Notes: a model not told the origin generated them from the sequence alone. Counted from the stretch's first letter, positions 11,055 to 22,250 are shown. The stretch: DNA of 64,000 nucleotides from Dactylonectria macrodidyma (GCA_020744425.1 JAGMUV010000033.1:372001-436000); one strand, 5' to 3'. Numbers and translations are program-made.

Positions 11055-11283
11055 CTCACCAACTTCAATTACACAAAAGTCAGCCTAAATATATAGCCAA
11101 TTGAGAGAAATTACGTCTGTTGATCATAAAAATGATTGTATATGACGATTCTGACCCTATAAGGCTGTGCGGGGTACGAGATCTATGCATGCTGTGCTAT
11201 GGAAATGTTGTTAGTTAGATGACCAAATTCCTCACCGCTCTTTGCCTTGTTTTTTGGCCTTTGTCTTTGACAACGACATAAAA

Positions 11284-13045
11284 ATGCCTAGGCCAAGACT
11301 TCGATGGAAATATACAGAAGACGACATGGCGGAGGCTATATTGGATGTTACTGATAATGGCTTTCCACCCCCTCAGGCAGCCCAGAGACGGGGAGTGCCC
11401 CGAAGGACTCTGATCGACAGACTTAACGGCCGTGGGGCCGTAAAAGAGCAGATTCATCCTCATCGACGCCTATCCAAGAGTCAAGAGGATAGGTTGGCTG
11501 CCTGGATACTCCGCCAGGAGTCTTTGGGCTACGCTCCGTCCCACAGTCAGATTCGCGCTTGTGTCATGGGCTTGTTGAGACAACATGGCGAACATCCCAA
11601 GTTAGGACGCAACTGGGTGATTAAGTTTATCAATCGCCGCTTAGACTTAAAGACCAAGATGGGTAGACGTCAAGAAGCCAAAAGGTTCGACTCTTTCACG
11701 CCTAAAGCGGTTCATTGGTACTTTGATATCAGGGAGGGCCAGTATGGCTGGATCAAGCCTGAAAACACTGTCAACGTTGATGAAGTGGGTATTATGACTG
11801 GTTTCGGTAAGAATATGCCTCTATTCCGTGTCAGTGCTTGAAATTGACCGACTAATCCTTTTTATATAGGCTTAGATAGCCTGGTTGTTGGAAGCGCGGA
11901 CCCAAAGCGGAAGGCATTTCTCAAGGGACCACAAACTCGAAATTGGGCTTCATTTATCGAAGCTGTCACTGCTGACGGCCGCGCTTTGACTCCTGGCATA
12001 ATATTCAAGGGGAAACAACTGCAGAAACAGTGGTTTCTTGAGGAGTTCAAGCAGATAGCAGACTGGTATTATATAACATCGCCTAACGGGTGGACTGACG
12101 ACCACATTGGCATTGAATGGCTCGAGAGAGTCTATCTGCCCCAGACCACGCCTGCCGACGACTCTGACGCTAGATTGATCATTTTAGATGGTCATGGGAG
12201 CCATGCAACAGTATGTTCTTCCTTTTCTCCACCTCAAGATCAATGCTGAGTGATGCAAGGATGAATGGATGGCCACGTGCTTTTTGAACAACGTTTATTG
12301 CTGCTATCTGCCAGCACACTGCTCTCACGGACTCCAACCACTGGACAATGGAGTATTCAATGCCTCGAAAGCTGCATATCGACGAGAGTTGGAAAAGTTC
12401 GCCTCGTTAACTGATTCCACTCCAATGGACAAGGTCAATTTCATCAGGGCCTACGCCAAGGCTCGCCGAGTTGGAATGACTAAGAAGAACATACTGTCAG
12501 GCTGGAGGGTCACTGGCAACTGGCCAATTTCGCGTTCCAAAGCGCTGCGACACCCTGAAATCCAAGAAGATAGGCCAAATGGCAGCCCAAAAGCGACTCC
12601 CGAACCCAGGCCGTATTTTGACTCAGACGATACACCGCAGACGAGCCGTCAAATTCGTGATCTTGGGCTGAACAAAACACCAAAGACGCGGAGACGGTAC
12701 AACGTGATAGCTAAGGGCTTTGAGGCTCAACAGCAGACGGTAGCGGCGCATACGCTGAGGATTGCTAGCCTAGAGGAAGAATTGGCTCGCCTGAAGAGAG
12801 GGAAGAAGAGGAAGGCGGTGCCGAATCCTAACAAACGTTTCATGGTTCTTGGGGAGACCCTAGCTGATGGAGAAGCCATACCAGAAGGGGAGACTCAAAA
12901 TATGCCTGTTGGGGTGGAATCTGTCTGTTCAAGCGAGCAGGAGTCAGAATCGGAGGCTGGCTCGGTTATAGAAGTCAGTGAGGAAACCACACCCCACCAA
13001 CCCACCAGGCGGTCAGGGCGACTAGTGAAAAAACTTAGGGCATAA
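11284..13045 (+). CDS. Fot1-like DDE transposase, open
   Basis: The enzyme cuts and rejoins transposon ends at TA sites. Exons 11284-11806, 11870-12210 and 12260-13045 around introns of 63 and 49 bp give 549 residues, close to the usual Fot1 size of about 540. The N-terminus is a psq-like helix-turn-helix followed by a CENP-B-type DNA-binding region (LGYAPSHSQIRA, then WVIKFINRR). The catalytic triad is visible: D166 in NVDEVGIM, D281 in LDGHGSH, and D317 in GLQPLDNGVF, 35 residues lying between the second and third, i.e. DD35D. The C-terminal region is charged, with a coiled stretch (about 460-490) and a basic tail RRSGRLVKK. I preferred the ATG at 11284 (MPRPRLRWKY), which matches the other copies, over the in-frame ATG 42 bp upstream. 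No stop or frameshift is seen, unlike copies 1, 3 and 4. Confidence 0.92.
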
Positions 13046-13133
13046 TAGAGAAATCTACTTATCATTTGTGAAACGAAAAATTTCACGCATTTCTATCAAT
13101 TTGGTCAAATTCTGTGTAAGTGAAGTTATTGAT

Positions 13134-13201
13134 TTTTGGTGGAGCTTTTTTTATTTTGCGTGGCGAAAGAGGGGGTATGGCGAAAGAGGGGTTGTGGATG
13201 G
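13134..13201 (-). repeat. Right terminal inverted repeat of Fot1-like copy 2
   Basis: Perfect 68-bp partner of 10987-11054; homology fades into a similar but imperfect stretch further inward. The target-site TA follows at 13202-13203. Confidence 0.95.
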
Positions 13202-13346
13202 TAGTCACTGGGAAGATGGAATATGGAAGGGTGATGGGCTGGACGTGGTATGGTTTCAAGACTTGGATCACGGACAAGTTTTTGATACGAGAAGTAGGAG
13301 AGGGAGGTTGGTAAATATTGTCAGGAGGTTCTGTGTTGAAGGATAA

Positions 13347-13770
13347 CTGCCTACCAGTGCTAGGGGCCCGATGAAACATGTTCACGTCGCTAATTTGCAA
13401 CACGGGGTGGGCTCAACGAGATGGATAGCACATGAGATAGGATGTAAAAAACGGCATTAAACAATAACTGGAAATGATACAGATCGCTGGCCTTGCTAGA
13501 TAGCAACCTCCATCTGTCCTGAAGGACCATAGTGAGCCGCCGTCTCATCCAGAGTTTGAGGCAAGGACTCAAGGAGCTGATCGAGGAGGTCTTCGCTCTG
13601 TGGACAACTCGCCAGTGTTTTGAATTGACACTCTACCCAGAGAAAGCTGTCTTGGGTCAGTAGCTGCTTGTGAGGCTAAATGTAGTGCTTACCCGCCCTG
13701 GGCGCGCGTGGTGAGTGTGGTCTCGAGGCGAGCATGTCGTCTATTGTCGCGAAGATGCTGAGAAATACCA
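13347..13770. other. Intergenic stretch, no gene seen
   Basis: This is the 3' flank of the interrupted hydrolase gene. Only short open frames without recognisable motifs occur, and no repeat structure stands out. Confidence 0.5.
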
Positions 13771-14071
13771 TGCAGTACCCACCTACCGGTAATACCCACC
13801 TACCGTACACCAAAAAGAAAATTCCCCCATACAAAATGCTCATTTTCACATGCACGGTGCTCGGCCAAAATTGAAGCTATTGTCATGAAACAATGTCTGT
13901 TTTATTAAGAGTTTCATGGCGTTTGATATTCTCACATTCCTTTTTGGATCACATAAGCGGTATGGTCGCATGGCACTATTGTAAAATGTCTCGAAATGCC
14001 TCCTTATACCCAGCCTCCTTGAAGATTCATCGACTTTTTATCTACACCAGCCTTCCTTAATTGCCTTCAAA

Positions 14072-15232
14072 ATGCCTCGAACGTCTTATACAGAGAATGA
14101 TATTATTGAAGCCATACTGGATGTCACAGATAACGGCCTCTCGCGGTACCAGGCCGCCCAGAAGCATGGCATGCCTCCGACCACTCTCTCTGACCGATTA
14201 AGAGGCCTACCGTCAAAGTCTGAGGTCACCCAGCCTGCCCAGCTGTTATGCAAGTCTCAGGAGGACAGGTTAGTTACCTGGATACTTCGACAAGAGGCCT
14301 TAGGCTATGCTCCTTCCCACAGTCAAGTTCGCGCCACCGTCGCTGCCCTCTTGAGGCAACAAGGCCGGGAAAGGTCTATCGGTGTACACTGGCTAGCCAG
14401 GTTCATGAAACGTCATCCAAAGATCAAGGCGAAGGTAGGAAAACGTCAGGAGGCTGCAAGGTTCAATTCTTTTACCCCAATGGCCGTCAATTGGTACTTT
14501 GATATCCGGGAGAGCGAGTATGGCTGGATCAAGCCTGAGAACACTGTTAATGTTGACGAGGGCGGTATCATGGCTGGATTTGGTGAGTAATTATTGTTTT
14601 TGTTATAAAATTCACTAATACATTCCGAATCTAGGCTTGGATTCCTTGGTTATCGGCAGTAGCGATCCTAAGAGGAAGGCCTTACTCAAAGGCTCCCAGT
14701 CCCGCGCTTGGACTAGCTTTATTGAAGCCGTGACAGCAGATGGCCGTCTTCTAAAACCAGGGATTATTTTCAAAGGCAAAGAACTTCAGCAACAGTGGTT
14801 TATCAATGAGTTCAAGAGGATAGCCAACTGGTATTATATCACTTCTGAGAATGGCTGGACAGACAACCACATCGCAGTTGAGTGGCTCAAAGAGGTCTAT
14901 CTACCTCAAACTCAGCCGGCAGATGAGTCTGATGCCAGACTAATTATATTAGATGGCCATAGAAGTCATGTATCTGCGAGTACCTACCTAGTCTGAATCA
15001 TAAATGTCGCTGACTCAAAATCCAGGATGAGTGTGTTACGGCTTGGTTCACCGAACAGCGATAGAGGCCCTATAGTGCAGTAATGTGCCCGGATGATCGC
15101 CACCACAGCGATTATTGACCAATCTTTTGCCCCCTGGTACAGCGGTCTAGCACAACCGTTACAGAGTGGATGGCTACCTGCTTCTTGAACAACGTATATT
15201 GTTGTTTCCTGCCGGCACATTGCTCTCATGGC
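14072..15232 (+). pseudogene. Fot1-like transposase, copy 3, truncated
   Basis: Exon 1 (14072-14582) starts MPRTSYTENDIIEAIL and carries the helix-turn-helix and the first catalytic Asp (NVDEGGIM). Intron 1 is 14583-14634; exon 2 from 14635 is open to DGHRSH, where the intact copy has DGHGSH (Gly to Arg beside the second catalytic Asp). Exon 3 should start with DEWMATCF; it is interrupted after GATGAGTG by a 130-bp insertion, resumes, and ends at AHCSHG where the hAT begins, just before the third catalytic Asp. The protein is close in sequence to the fragment at 48390-48978, so the two belong to one family distinct from copies 1 and 2. Confidence 0.85.
15034..15163. mobile_element. 130-bp MITE inside the Fot-like transposase
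   Basis: The insert begins TGTTACGG and ends CCGTTACA, an inverted repeat of eight bases with one mismatch, and is flanked by a 5-bp direct repeat GAGTG (15029-15033 and 15164-15168). Removing the insert and one GAGTG restores the codons for DEWMATCF found in the intact Fot-like copy. It has no coding capacity. The parent family is not visible in the window. Confidence 0.85.
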
Positions 15233-15397
15233 CAGTGTGTCCATCAACCAAGTAAAGCAAAATTTGGACCCTCTACTTGACTTGGTTGATGGGACCCCCT
15301 TGCTTTACTTGGTTTACTCGGTAGAGAGGCTTGCTTTGCTTGGTTGGTTGACGTTACTTGACTATTTTCCATTCCTTTTGTGGCTCCGGTGGTAGAT

Positions 15398-17751
15398 CTA
15401 TGCTAACATACCGCTTCGAAGCAGATGCTTTTGGCATTCAATCGCTGCTACAGTGTCCGAATTAAGCCGGTTTCGTTCATCTGTAATGACCTTCTTTGTC
15501 TGTGAGAAAACGCGTTCACACTCGGCGCTCATTGCTGGGCAACTGAACAAGTCAAACGCCATCTTCGACAGGATGGGGTAGTCAGATGTATGGCGAACCC
15601 ACCACTCCAGAGGATCCTCAACATCCAGATCAGCCTTATTAGTCCTGGCCATAAACTCATCCAGCTCAGATGTCAGTTTTGTCTGCTTCCCTCGAGTGGC
15701 TGACGCCGCAATGGCAGCAAGCCTCTGACGACGCTTACGAGCTTGCTGGAGTGGATCAAGCCTCGCCCCGTTATCAGCAATAGCCTCCTCCTCCTCCTCC
15801 TCCTCCTCCTCCTGCTGCTGTCGTGCTCCTTCTATTAGGTCCACTTCCGCAGCTGCGTCCTCGTATTGTGCATAGGCCTCCCGCACCACTCTCTTCGCCC
15901 CGCTGATCCATTGCTTGTTGTGGCTCCATTCAAGCTCGAAGTAGGTAAATTTGTTTGCCGGATGCAGGGCAACTGCACATCGGTATGCAGGCGTGGCATC
16001 TGTGAGGCCAAAATATTCTTCAAGCTTGATGCGAGCAGCATCAATAGCATGGGCATAGTATGTTGACACCACGTCAGGGTGATCGTCTGCAAACTTTTCC
16101 CAGCCTCCTGGAGCTTCTTGAAAAGGACATCAAGCGACTCGATCGTCTCGTGGAGGGAGCCATGCGATCCTTCTAGGCCAGCTTTGTTTGCCCGGCCTTC
16201 CATGCGCTTTGTTAGATCTTTGAAGGGCTTTAAGATATCGAGGAAGTGGCCCAGATCGGTCCAATCTTGTGGAGTAAGGATATCCTGTGAGATATCATAT
16301 TCTCCGTTGGTATGGTTGTAGTTGAGGAAGAACAGATCAATGGCGTGGCGGAGCTTCAGAGCTCTTTCAATCATGGAATATACAGAGTTCCAGCGGATCC
16401 CGCCATCGACAAGGACTCTAGTGTAGAGGTTCTCGATGCTGCCTTCGTCGTACGCCTGCAGAACGTACTGTTTCAGTCTCTCTCGTCGCTGGTCGCTTCT
16501 GTTGATCCACGTACAGAAGTTGTGGAGCTTGCCGATAAAACTTTGCTTCCTCCATATCTCAAACCGCTCGTCATCAGATGCGCCTCGGAGCCGTTGCTCC
16601 AGCTTGCTAACGCCCTGCCCAAAGAGGAGAGCTTTGACGATGAGATTCAGCATATGGCCGACGCACCGAAGGCGACTCTGACGGTTGATTGCAGGGTACT
16701 GCTTTGCTAGCTCCTGAATGCATGTGTCATTATTGCTAGCGTTGTCCATCATAAAGAAGCCAATGACTGGGGAGATATCGTAGAAATCGATGACTGTTGA
16801 CAGCACCTTGGCAATATTCTCGCCGGAGTGAGGGCCTTTCAGAGGGGGAAGATCCAGAAGAGCTGTCTGTAGCTTATGTCCTTCATCCAAGAAGTGAGCA
16901 ACAACAGCTAGATAGTTTGTCCCTTCTTCAGATGTCCACGCATCCGTCGAGACGTGAATCTTGCTTGTGGTGAGATGGAGCTTTTCTCTCAGCCAAACAC
17001 GTCTCCCAGCATCACCAAACCATTTCTCTTTGACCCAGCTACTAAGAGCTGACGGGCTCTTGGGCAGAATCTTGTCGCTGTCTTCCAGATAGTTGGTAAA
17101 AATCTCATAGGTGCGTTGATGGGTTGCTTGACGAAAGGTGAGATCAAGATCAATCACCCAGTCGGTAAAGTCGTCTTTAAATTGCAGGTCGTTGAACACC
17201 AACCGCCGCCCTCCGAGGTATGATGTGAGATTTGTTGTGCCCTTGGCTATGCTGAAGGGATTGCATTCTGCTGCCTTGTAGCCAAATTCTTCCAGCCTGT
17301 GCTGATGTTTCAGATGGTATATAATGCTGGTCGTGCTCTCACTGGCAAAGAGTGCAGTATTGTGATGGCCACTAACGTGGCAGTATTTGCAGAGCCAGTA
17401 CTTATTGTCTCCGTCCGTTGTAAGCTGTGCGCCGTGTCTGTAGATTGCTGAGGGTTGGGATTTGGAGTTGATGGTGCGCTTATGAGGCTGACGATATCGG
17501 ATGGATGGCACTGGCTTCCCATCGTAACGGATTTTGTCCCACTCGATAGGGAAATGGCATTGAGACGCTTTTGGCACCTCTCTTTCGTGGGAAACGGTTG
17601 CGGGAGAAGCACCATGAAGTGGCACACTCGTTGGAGTTGAGACGGAGCTAGGGGTACTGGACTGAGCAGAATCGATCGGCTCAGAGGGAGTCCTAGGGGG
17701 TGTAGCCTTTACGAACCTTCCCCGAGGCTGAAACATTGGATATGAAGGCAT
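15398..17751 (-). pseudogene. hAT-family transposase with BED zinc finger, one frameshift
   Basis: The gene starts at MPSYPMFQPRGRF (17751). A BED-type zinc finger follows (CKYCHVSGHHNTALF... IIYHLKHQH). The RNase H-like catalytic fold is recognisable from HVSTDAWTS and FFMMDNASNND, and the family's C-terminal dimerisation domain from DPLEWWVRHTSDYPILSKMA to SAECERVFSQ. Around 16075-16110 the frame breaks: the 5' frame runs on into EAGKSLQTIT, while the homologous reading ADDHPDVVSTYYAHAIDAA continues one frame away, consistent with a single missing base. A run of Glu (from a CTC repeat at 15785-15813) lies in the C-terminal part. Without that frameshift the gene would be full length, so it is a young pseudogene or a sequencing error. 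Confidence 0.85.
15785..15813. repeat. (CTC)n microsatellite coding for poly-Glu
   Basis: About nine CTC triplets in the hAT transposase, read as Glu codons on the minus strand and followed by CTG triplets read as Gln. Length variation here would be in frame. Confidence 0.9.
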
Positions 17752-18100
17752 TATTGACTTGAGATTTGGACTGTACGAGACTTTCTGGCAGCAAAAAGAC
17801 ATGGACAAATTGATCGGGCTGCAGCCTCCTGTCGCGACCAACAGAAAAAGGAGGTTTCGCAACGCCTTGCCTAAAACGGAAATGTAGTCGAGTAAGTCAA
17901 GTAACTGGTAACGCCCGCTGACGCAGGCAGATGCCCCGGAACTCTGGAATGATTGAACGATGAACGAGGCTGGGAACAAAGTGGAAGGCGGGAATAGCGG
18001 GCTCTGACTGGTGTGGGACGCTAAAATCAGAGGCCACTCTTCAGGTACATTAGTGTCAAGGATATGGCCTTGGGCGTCAGGCGCGAGGGTCACCCTGGAC

Positions 18101-18436
18101 TATCACAGTTAGCTTCATAGCTCCGCTAGGTGCCTTTCTCTAGCACCTCGCGCGTCAACACCTGTGAGGGTATGGCATTGGCCTATGTGTAGTAGGTAGT
18201 ATGTTAGTTCCTGAGCTGTTATTGTGGCTCCTTTAGTTGACCGATCTACTGTGTTACCTTGCCCAGAAGAGTCCCTGATTGGGTGGTGAAAGCTACCACT
18301 CCGTCCTCTTGTATCACCTTTTCTTCCCCGCCTGGTTTCTTCTCCCTTGCCCGTGCGTGACAGGTAGTGTATCTATAATCTATCTATAGGCTTCTAATGT
18401 ACGGGTATTATATAACTATAATGTAGATTGAGAAAG
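18101..18436. other. No gene seen between the hAT and the helicase relic
   Basis: Contains two copies of an AGGTGCC/AGCACCT palindromic motif near 18125-18150 and otherwise mixed sequence. The expected right inverted repeat of the hAT element is not found here. Confidence 0.5.
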
Positions 18437-21400
18437 TCAAAATTTACTGTCTTGTCCATGTGCGTATGGTTTCCTCCTCGAGTTTATGAAGCCTTTCCAT
18501 CTCAGCGAGTAGCGCATTATGTGGTCCTTTATCTCAAGTTTCTGTAAGAGATACAGACCATCTAAAGATTGAGGATGCGAAAGTTGGACTAGCATAGAAT
18601 AGAACTTTTTATGCATGTCTTGACCCTTGGCAGATGGATTATCTTTTAGGTTAAGGACTGCTGTCTTGAGAGTCGCCCCTTGTACTTTATAGTCCGTTAG
18701 GCTAAATGCTGTACATATTAGAACCTGTTTTCTCTGTATGGAATATGTCTTGATGGTGATTGATCTCTCTATAGTGAAGCGACTGGGAGGGACGAGGAGG
18801 ATGAAAAACAACCCCAAATCAATAACCTAAGAAGGTCCAGATTGAGGGCTGCTGTGGTGGCCCGGATCGCAAGGAAGGCCTAGCTGGCAAGGCTGTAAGG
18901 GCGATCCGGGCAGAAGACGGCGAGGTCTCGTAAAGAGGGCGGCGTGGACAACTAGGTCAGAAGGGAAAGAAAGTCATGTCTATTGCTCGATCGTGATGCT
19001 TGTCTGAACAGACAGCTTGCGGGCTCTTATACCCTCGGGCTAGGCTAGGCCGGCCGGCGCGGCCGGGCCGGGTCTGAATAGGTCCCAGGCCGCGATTTAT
19101 TTAGTCCGGCTGGACCGTAGTCCAGCCAGGGCCGCATCAATAGGGAAAATAGGGAAGTCGTTAGCCTGGAGATGTTTAAAGCCAAGGTGCTTCGGATTCT
19201 CTTGGCGGAATAGAACACAGGCTGGCGGTTTAGTACATAAGATGAATAGGTCATCAATTTTGAAAAAGTCCGCTGTCTATTATTAGTGTAACTGCACGTC
19301 GTGTAATCGGTCGTGGGAAGGCACACCTGATGGGTTAATAATGATACCTGAAGGAATACTACCTGTGCTATTGACATGTCCAAGAAGGGTGCAGATGTTA
19401 GTAAGAATTACCCCAGGCATCCCCGGTGTGTAGAGGAAAAGGCTTTGAAAAGGGATCTTAGTACCTTGATCCCTTTGTTGAAGCAAGTCTTCGAGATAAA
19501 GAGGGAAAGAGGATGTAGAAGTGGTTCTGCTGTGCTGGGCTGGGAAGATGTAAATTCGTTGTGATCGACATCGAGCAAAGTGTTCGGTTCTGATGAGATT
19601 GAGATGATGTCGAAGTGCGTTCAATTTCGCAACGAAAGTTGCACCTTCCAGTTCTGGCATGAAAAGAGAAGTTATTACTCTGGTGTTTAGCAAAGCCAGA
19701 TCTTCTTCAGTTAAGGCAGAAGCCCTTGCTCGGCGGACTAAATCTCGGAATATGGGGTCCTGTGCTTGTCTTATCTGCTCGTTGAGGATAATTACTTCTT
19801 TGAACAGATGCCAGACCATCTGGCTATTGGCATCCTCACTATTCCCATGTCTTGGTTCTCTCCATAGTGCTGGCCCTTTTACAGGCAGGAATTGGAAGAA
19901 GTCCCTAAAGAAAATGATAACTGGCAGTCTACTAAAGAGGTCAGGCGAGCTGCGATCCAGGGATTTTGCAATCTTGCACTGATTGTTGATCATGCTTAAC
20001 GAAGTTAAATCCAACATACTAACTTCGTCCATGAGTATAATCGTCTTCCTGGACCACAACTTTTTGACGCGAGCGCTTACTGTAGGCTTTTGGGTCTTGG
20101 AAATTGAAATACCCAAAGAGGTATGGTAGGTATTTCTACTGATATTGTTAGCAGCAGCTCCTGTAGGCGCTATTAGGATGACCTCATGCTTTCGTATCAT
20201 AAGGTCCATGCTGGCAATAATGGCTTTGATGACTCGACTCTTGCCAGTTCCGCCTTCTCCTCTAACGTAGAGGAGCATCTGATCCCGCCTGGATGCATCA
20301 TATGGATTATCTCTCTAAGCTATCGCGGCAGAAAGCACTCTTTCTATAATAAGTCTTTGCTTTGTGTTGAGAGGGAGAACTTTGTAGACTAATGTGGTAA
20401 GAGTTGTACTAGAAGGGCTATCGCTGACTTGAGAGCGAAGGTTTATTAAGTTTGGTATGGCTTGGAGTGAACTTAGAGTAGGGTGGAAAGTGCTATTACT
20501 AAGATCAGGACTGAAATTGTCGCCCTTGAGTGTAATACGCTCTTCTGGTTCGATGTTATCAAGCTCATCGCGTGTAGCAAGGCCTTTGATTTGTAGCTTC
20601 TAGCTTTTTAGTGTAGGGTTGGGGAAGAATCTAATGCTAGAGGTAGTAAACGTGGGAAGTTAAAAAATATCAAGAGGCATAAGACTTTGTGATTGCAGGC
20701 ATTGAATAAGGTGCGCTTTGGAAGATAAGAATGGAATACGCTGGCTGGCGGCATGAAGTTCCTTGCGCTAAGATGTAGCGATGGAATGGTAGGCCGATAT
20801 CAGAGCCTTATTGGTGAATTCCTGTTGTGGAGAATCCTGAGATTCTTCGGCATCTAAGTCGGAATTAGCAATTTCTATATCGTCAATGTTATGGTCGAGG
20901 TCGTCCTGAGATATCGCCGTTGCGTTACGGAGAGCGGCGTTAACCATTGCATCCTCTCTGGATTTCCGAAGGAGCTCTATGTTCCTAGCGAAGTTGCGAT
21001 TATGAGGCGAAAGCGTGGGTTCAACAATGTCCCATATTCTCGAACAGGCATCCCGTTTTGTGTCATACTCAGAAGCGTGTTGTTGAAATAGGGCCGGCAG
21101 TTGGTCCCATGGTAGGAAAAACCCCAATTGCACTTCGGCGAGGTCATTCTTGATAGCAGTTGTGTTTGGATGACCTTTATGAATACCTTCCTCCTGGATC
21201 TGGTACTGAGAGAATTGGCTGTTGAAGGACACGGTCTTCACCTGAGACTCGGTATGTGCTATGTGCTGTACGTATGTATTGCTCTTGGGGTGGATCGTAT
21301 TGAATTCTACGTCGGATGTCGTTGCGTCAGACCTTCTCTTAACATCTACTAACATGCAGTATTCGAAAAAGGTAAGATGAGCTAGATCTGGACCACGCCA

Positions 21401-22250
21401 TCTGTAGTTGTCGAAGCGGCTTATAGGAGCTGTATCCTTGGGTTGAAAGGTGCATTCCTCTTCGCCTGTGAACTCGGGAGAGCCATCGAACAGTGATCTG
21501 GTAGACTTAATGACGGTGCGTATATATCGCCTTAGCCACTAGAGATTGACTTGGACAAAGTTGTAATTCCTTGTGTAATATGTCGGTAGTTGAAGTAAGG
21601 AGTTGGCGATCTGTACACTGCTAATCTCGCGGTCGTGAGACAGAGTGTTAAAATAGCGAAGAGCGAATTATTCTATATCCATTTTCTGAAATCGCATGTC
21701 GGCAGCATCTGGTGTCTGAGTGGCCTTTGCCTTATCCATGCTTTGTTTTAGTAATGCAGCCTTTACTAGCATTTGGTGTGGGGAAACGTTATCCTTCGTC
21801 GTATAATTTGTAAGGTAGTAGATGAGAGCTAGGCACTTGGTAGTGGTTGGGATCTAGGAGATATCGTGATTTGATTGGATGCAACTGGCGATTGCTGGGT
21901 TCTATGGATTAACCTAACCATGGTTTCGAGCGAGATGGACCACACCTACAGTAGCTCGTCCACTTTAGAATGCGGCCGAAGGTCCCGTGGCATACTAAAT
22001 CTGCAAGCATCCTTCCCTCGCCCCCTTTAACGATACTTAAAACAGGTAGCGGTGTGGTTCGAGGAATGGATTTGACTTTTGCCAGCAACTGCATTGCTAT
22101 TAGCCGTGAGCCTTTGACGGAATTCGTTATTAGAACCCGGATCCTTAGAAGAAGGTGGCGTATTTGCGGGCCCTGATTCTGGAATGCTATCATTCTCTGA
22201 GTTTATGCTGTGAACAATGATAGATTCAAGATACCGTATCACCCGTTGAG
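18437..22250 (-). pseudogene. Helitron-type Rep/PIF1-like helicase gene, decayed
   Basis: Reading leftwards, pieces follow the order of fungal Rep-PIF1 proteins. First comes a Rep-type segment near 21900-22080 (CRFSMPRDLRPHSKVDE). Next is a middle region near 21350-21850 (YYLTNYTTKDNVSPHQML, then RFDNYRWRG), continuing through 20768-21355. The helicase starts at 20278 with Walker A GEGGTGKSRVIKA, then MDEVSMLDL and FFRDFFQFLPV. The C-terminal helicase motif lies at 18440-18730 (TDYKVQGATL, QSLDGLYLLQKL). Stops interrupt most segments, several explicable by transitions (TGG to TAG, CAA to TAA), and a 311-bp insertion splits the C-terminal third. Relatives are Helitron rolling-circle transposons or PIF1-type repeated helicases; I cannot delimit termini. 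It is non-functional. Confidence 0.75.
18825..19135. mobile_element. 311-bp insertion with 7-bp target duplication
   Basis: The insert lies between two copies of ATCAATA (18818-18824 and 19136-19142). Deleting it and one copy rejoins the helicase frame in the order FPIFPID-LGLFFILLV. It is GC-rich, with an internal inverted pair CCCGGATCGC / GCGATCCGGG and an 8-bp perfect hairpin GGCTGGAC-CGTA-GTCCAGCC at 19108-19127, close to one end. No clear terminal inverted repeat or poly-A tail is seen, so class is uncertain (short SINE-like or MITE-like). Confidence 0.8.

Larger units (their letters stand above)
10987..13201 (+). mobile_element. Fot1-like element, copy 2, apparently complete and autonomous
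   Basis: The ends are a 68-bp perfect inverted repeat (10987-11054 and 13134-13201) starting CCATCCACAACCCCTC, flanked by TA at 10985-10986 and 13202-13203. Removing the element and one TA restores the open frame of the surrounding hydrolase gene. The single gene inside is open across three exons. Perfect termini, a clean target site and an open transposase point to a recent insertion. Confidence 0.95.
9455..13346 (+). pseudogene. Alpha/beta-hydrolase-fold membrane protein gene, interrupted by a Fot1-like element
   Basis: Exons 9455-10003, 10079-10500, 10572-10695 and 10752-10986 join with GT-AG introns in correct phase. The reading frame then stops being host sequence at the TA where the transposon begins. 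Sequence right of the transposon (from 13204) continues in frame to a TAA at 13344-13346, so the pre-insertion gene would have encoded about 490 residues. The N-terminus has two hydrophobic segments (residues about 10-55). HGIGIG is an oxyanion-type motif, and SHSYGS, split by intron 2, fits the nucleophile elbow. The C-terminal 47 residues are now separated by 2.2 kb. I cannot name the substrate; such proteins are usually annotated as fungal alpha/beta hydrolases. The transposon brings its own stops, so the allele is probably null or truncated. Confidence 0.8.
13771..15232 (+). mobile_element. Fot1-like element, copy 3, 5' two-thirds only
   Basis: The left terminus is marked by two direct copies of ACCCACCTACCG near 13776-13802, in the style of the duplicated terminal motifs in copies 1 and 2. 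The transposase gene follows and is cut off within the HCSHG motif at 15232, where a hAT element begins (CAGTGTGTCC at 15233). The missing 3' third is not found beyond the hAT, so the right end was lost. A 130-bp MITE sits inside. The exact left base is uncertain because the right end is absent. Confidence 0.75.
15233..18100 (-). mobile_element. hAT element C, 3' end intact, 5' end lost
   Basis: The transposase reads on the minus strand, so 15233 is the element's 3' end. It starts CAGTGTGTCCATCAACC and is followed by foldback repeats of CAAGTAAAGCAA (about 15250-15310). No matching inverted end occurs upstream of the transposase between 18100 and 18440, so that end is deleted or replaced. The 8-bp candidate target site CTCATGGC (15225-15232) therefore has no partner. 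Confidence 0.7.

Noticed and set aside
18825..19135. A Helitron identity for the 311-bp insert because of its subterminal hairpin
   Set aside because: Helitrons do not create target duplications; this insert has a 7-bp one and no 5'-TC/CTRR ends.
19045..19383. A minus-strand frame of 112 residues near the 311-bp insertion
   Set aside because: It crosses the insertion border and combines helicase codons in the wrong frame with insert sequence.
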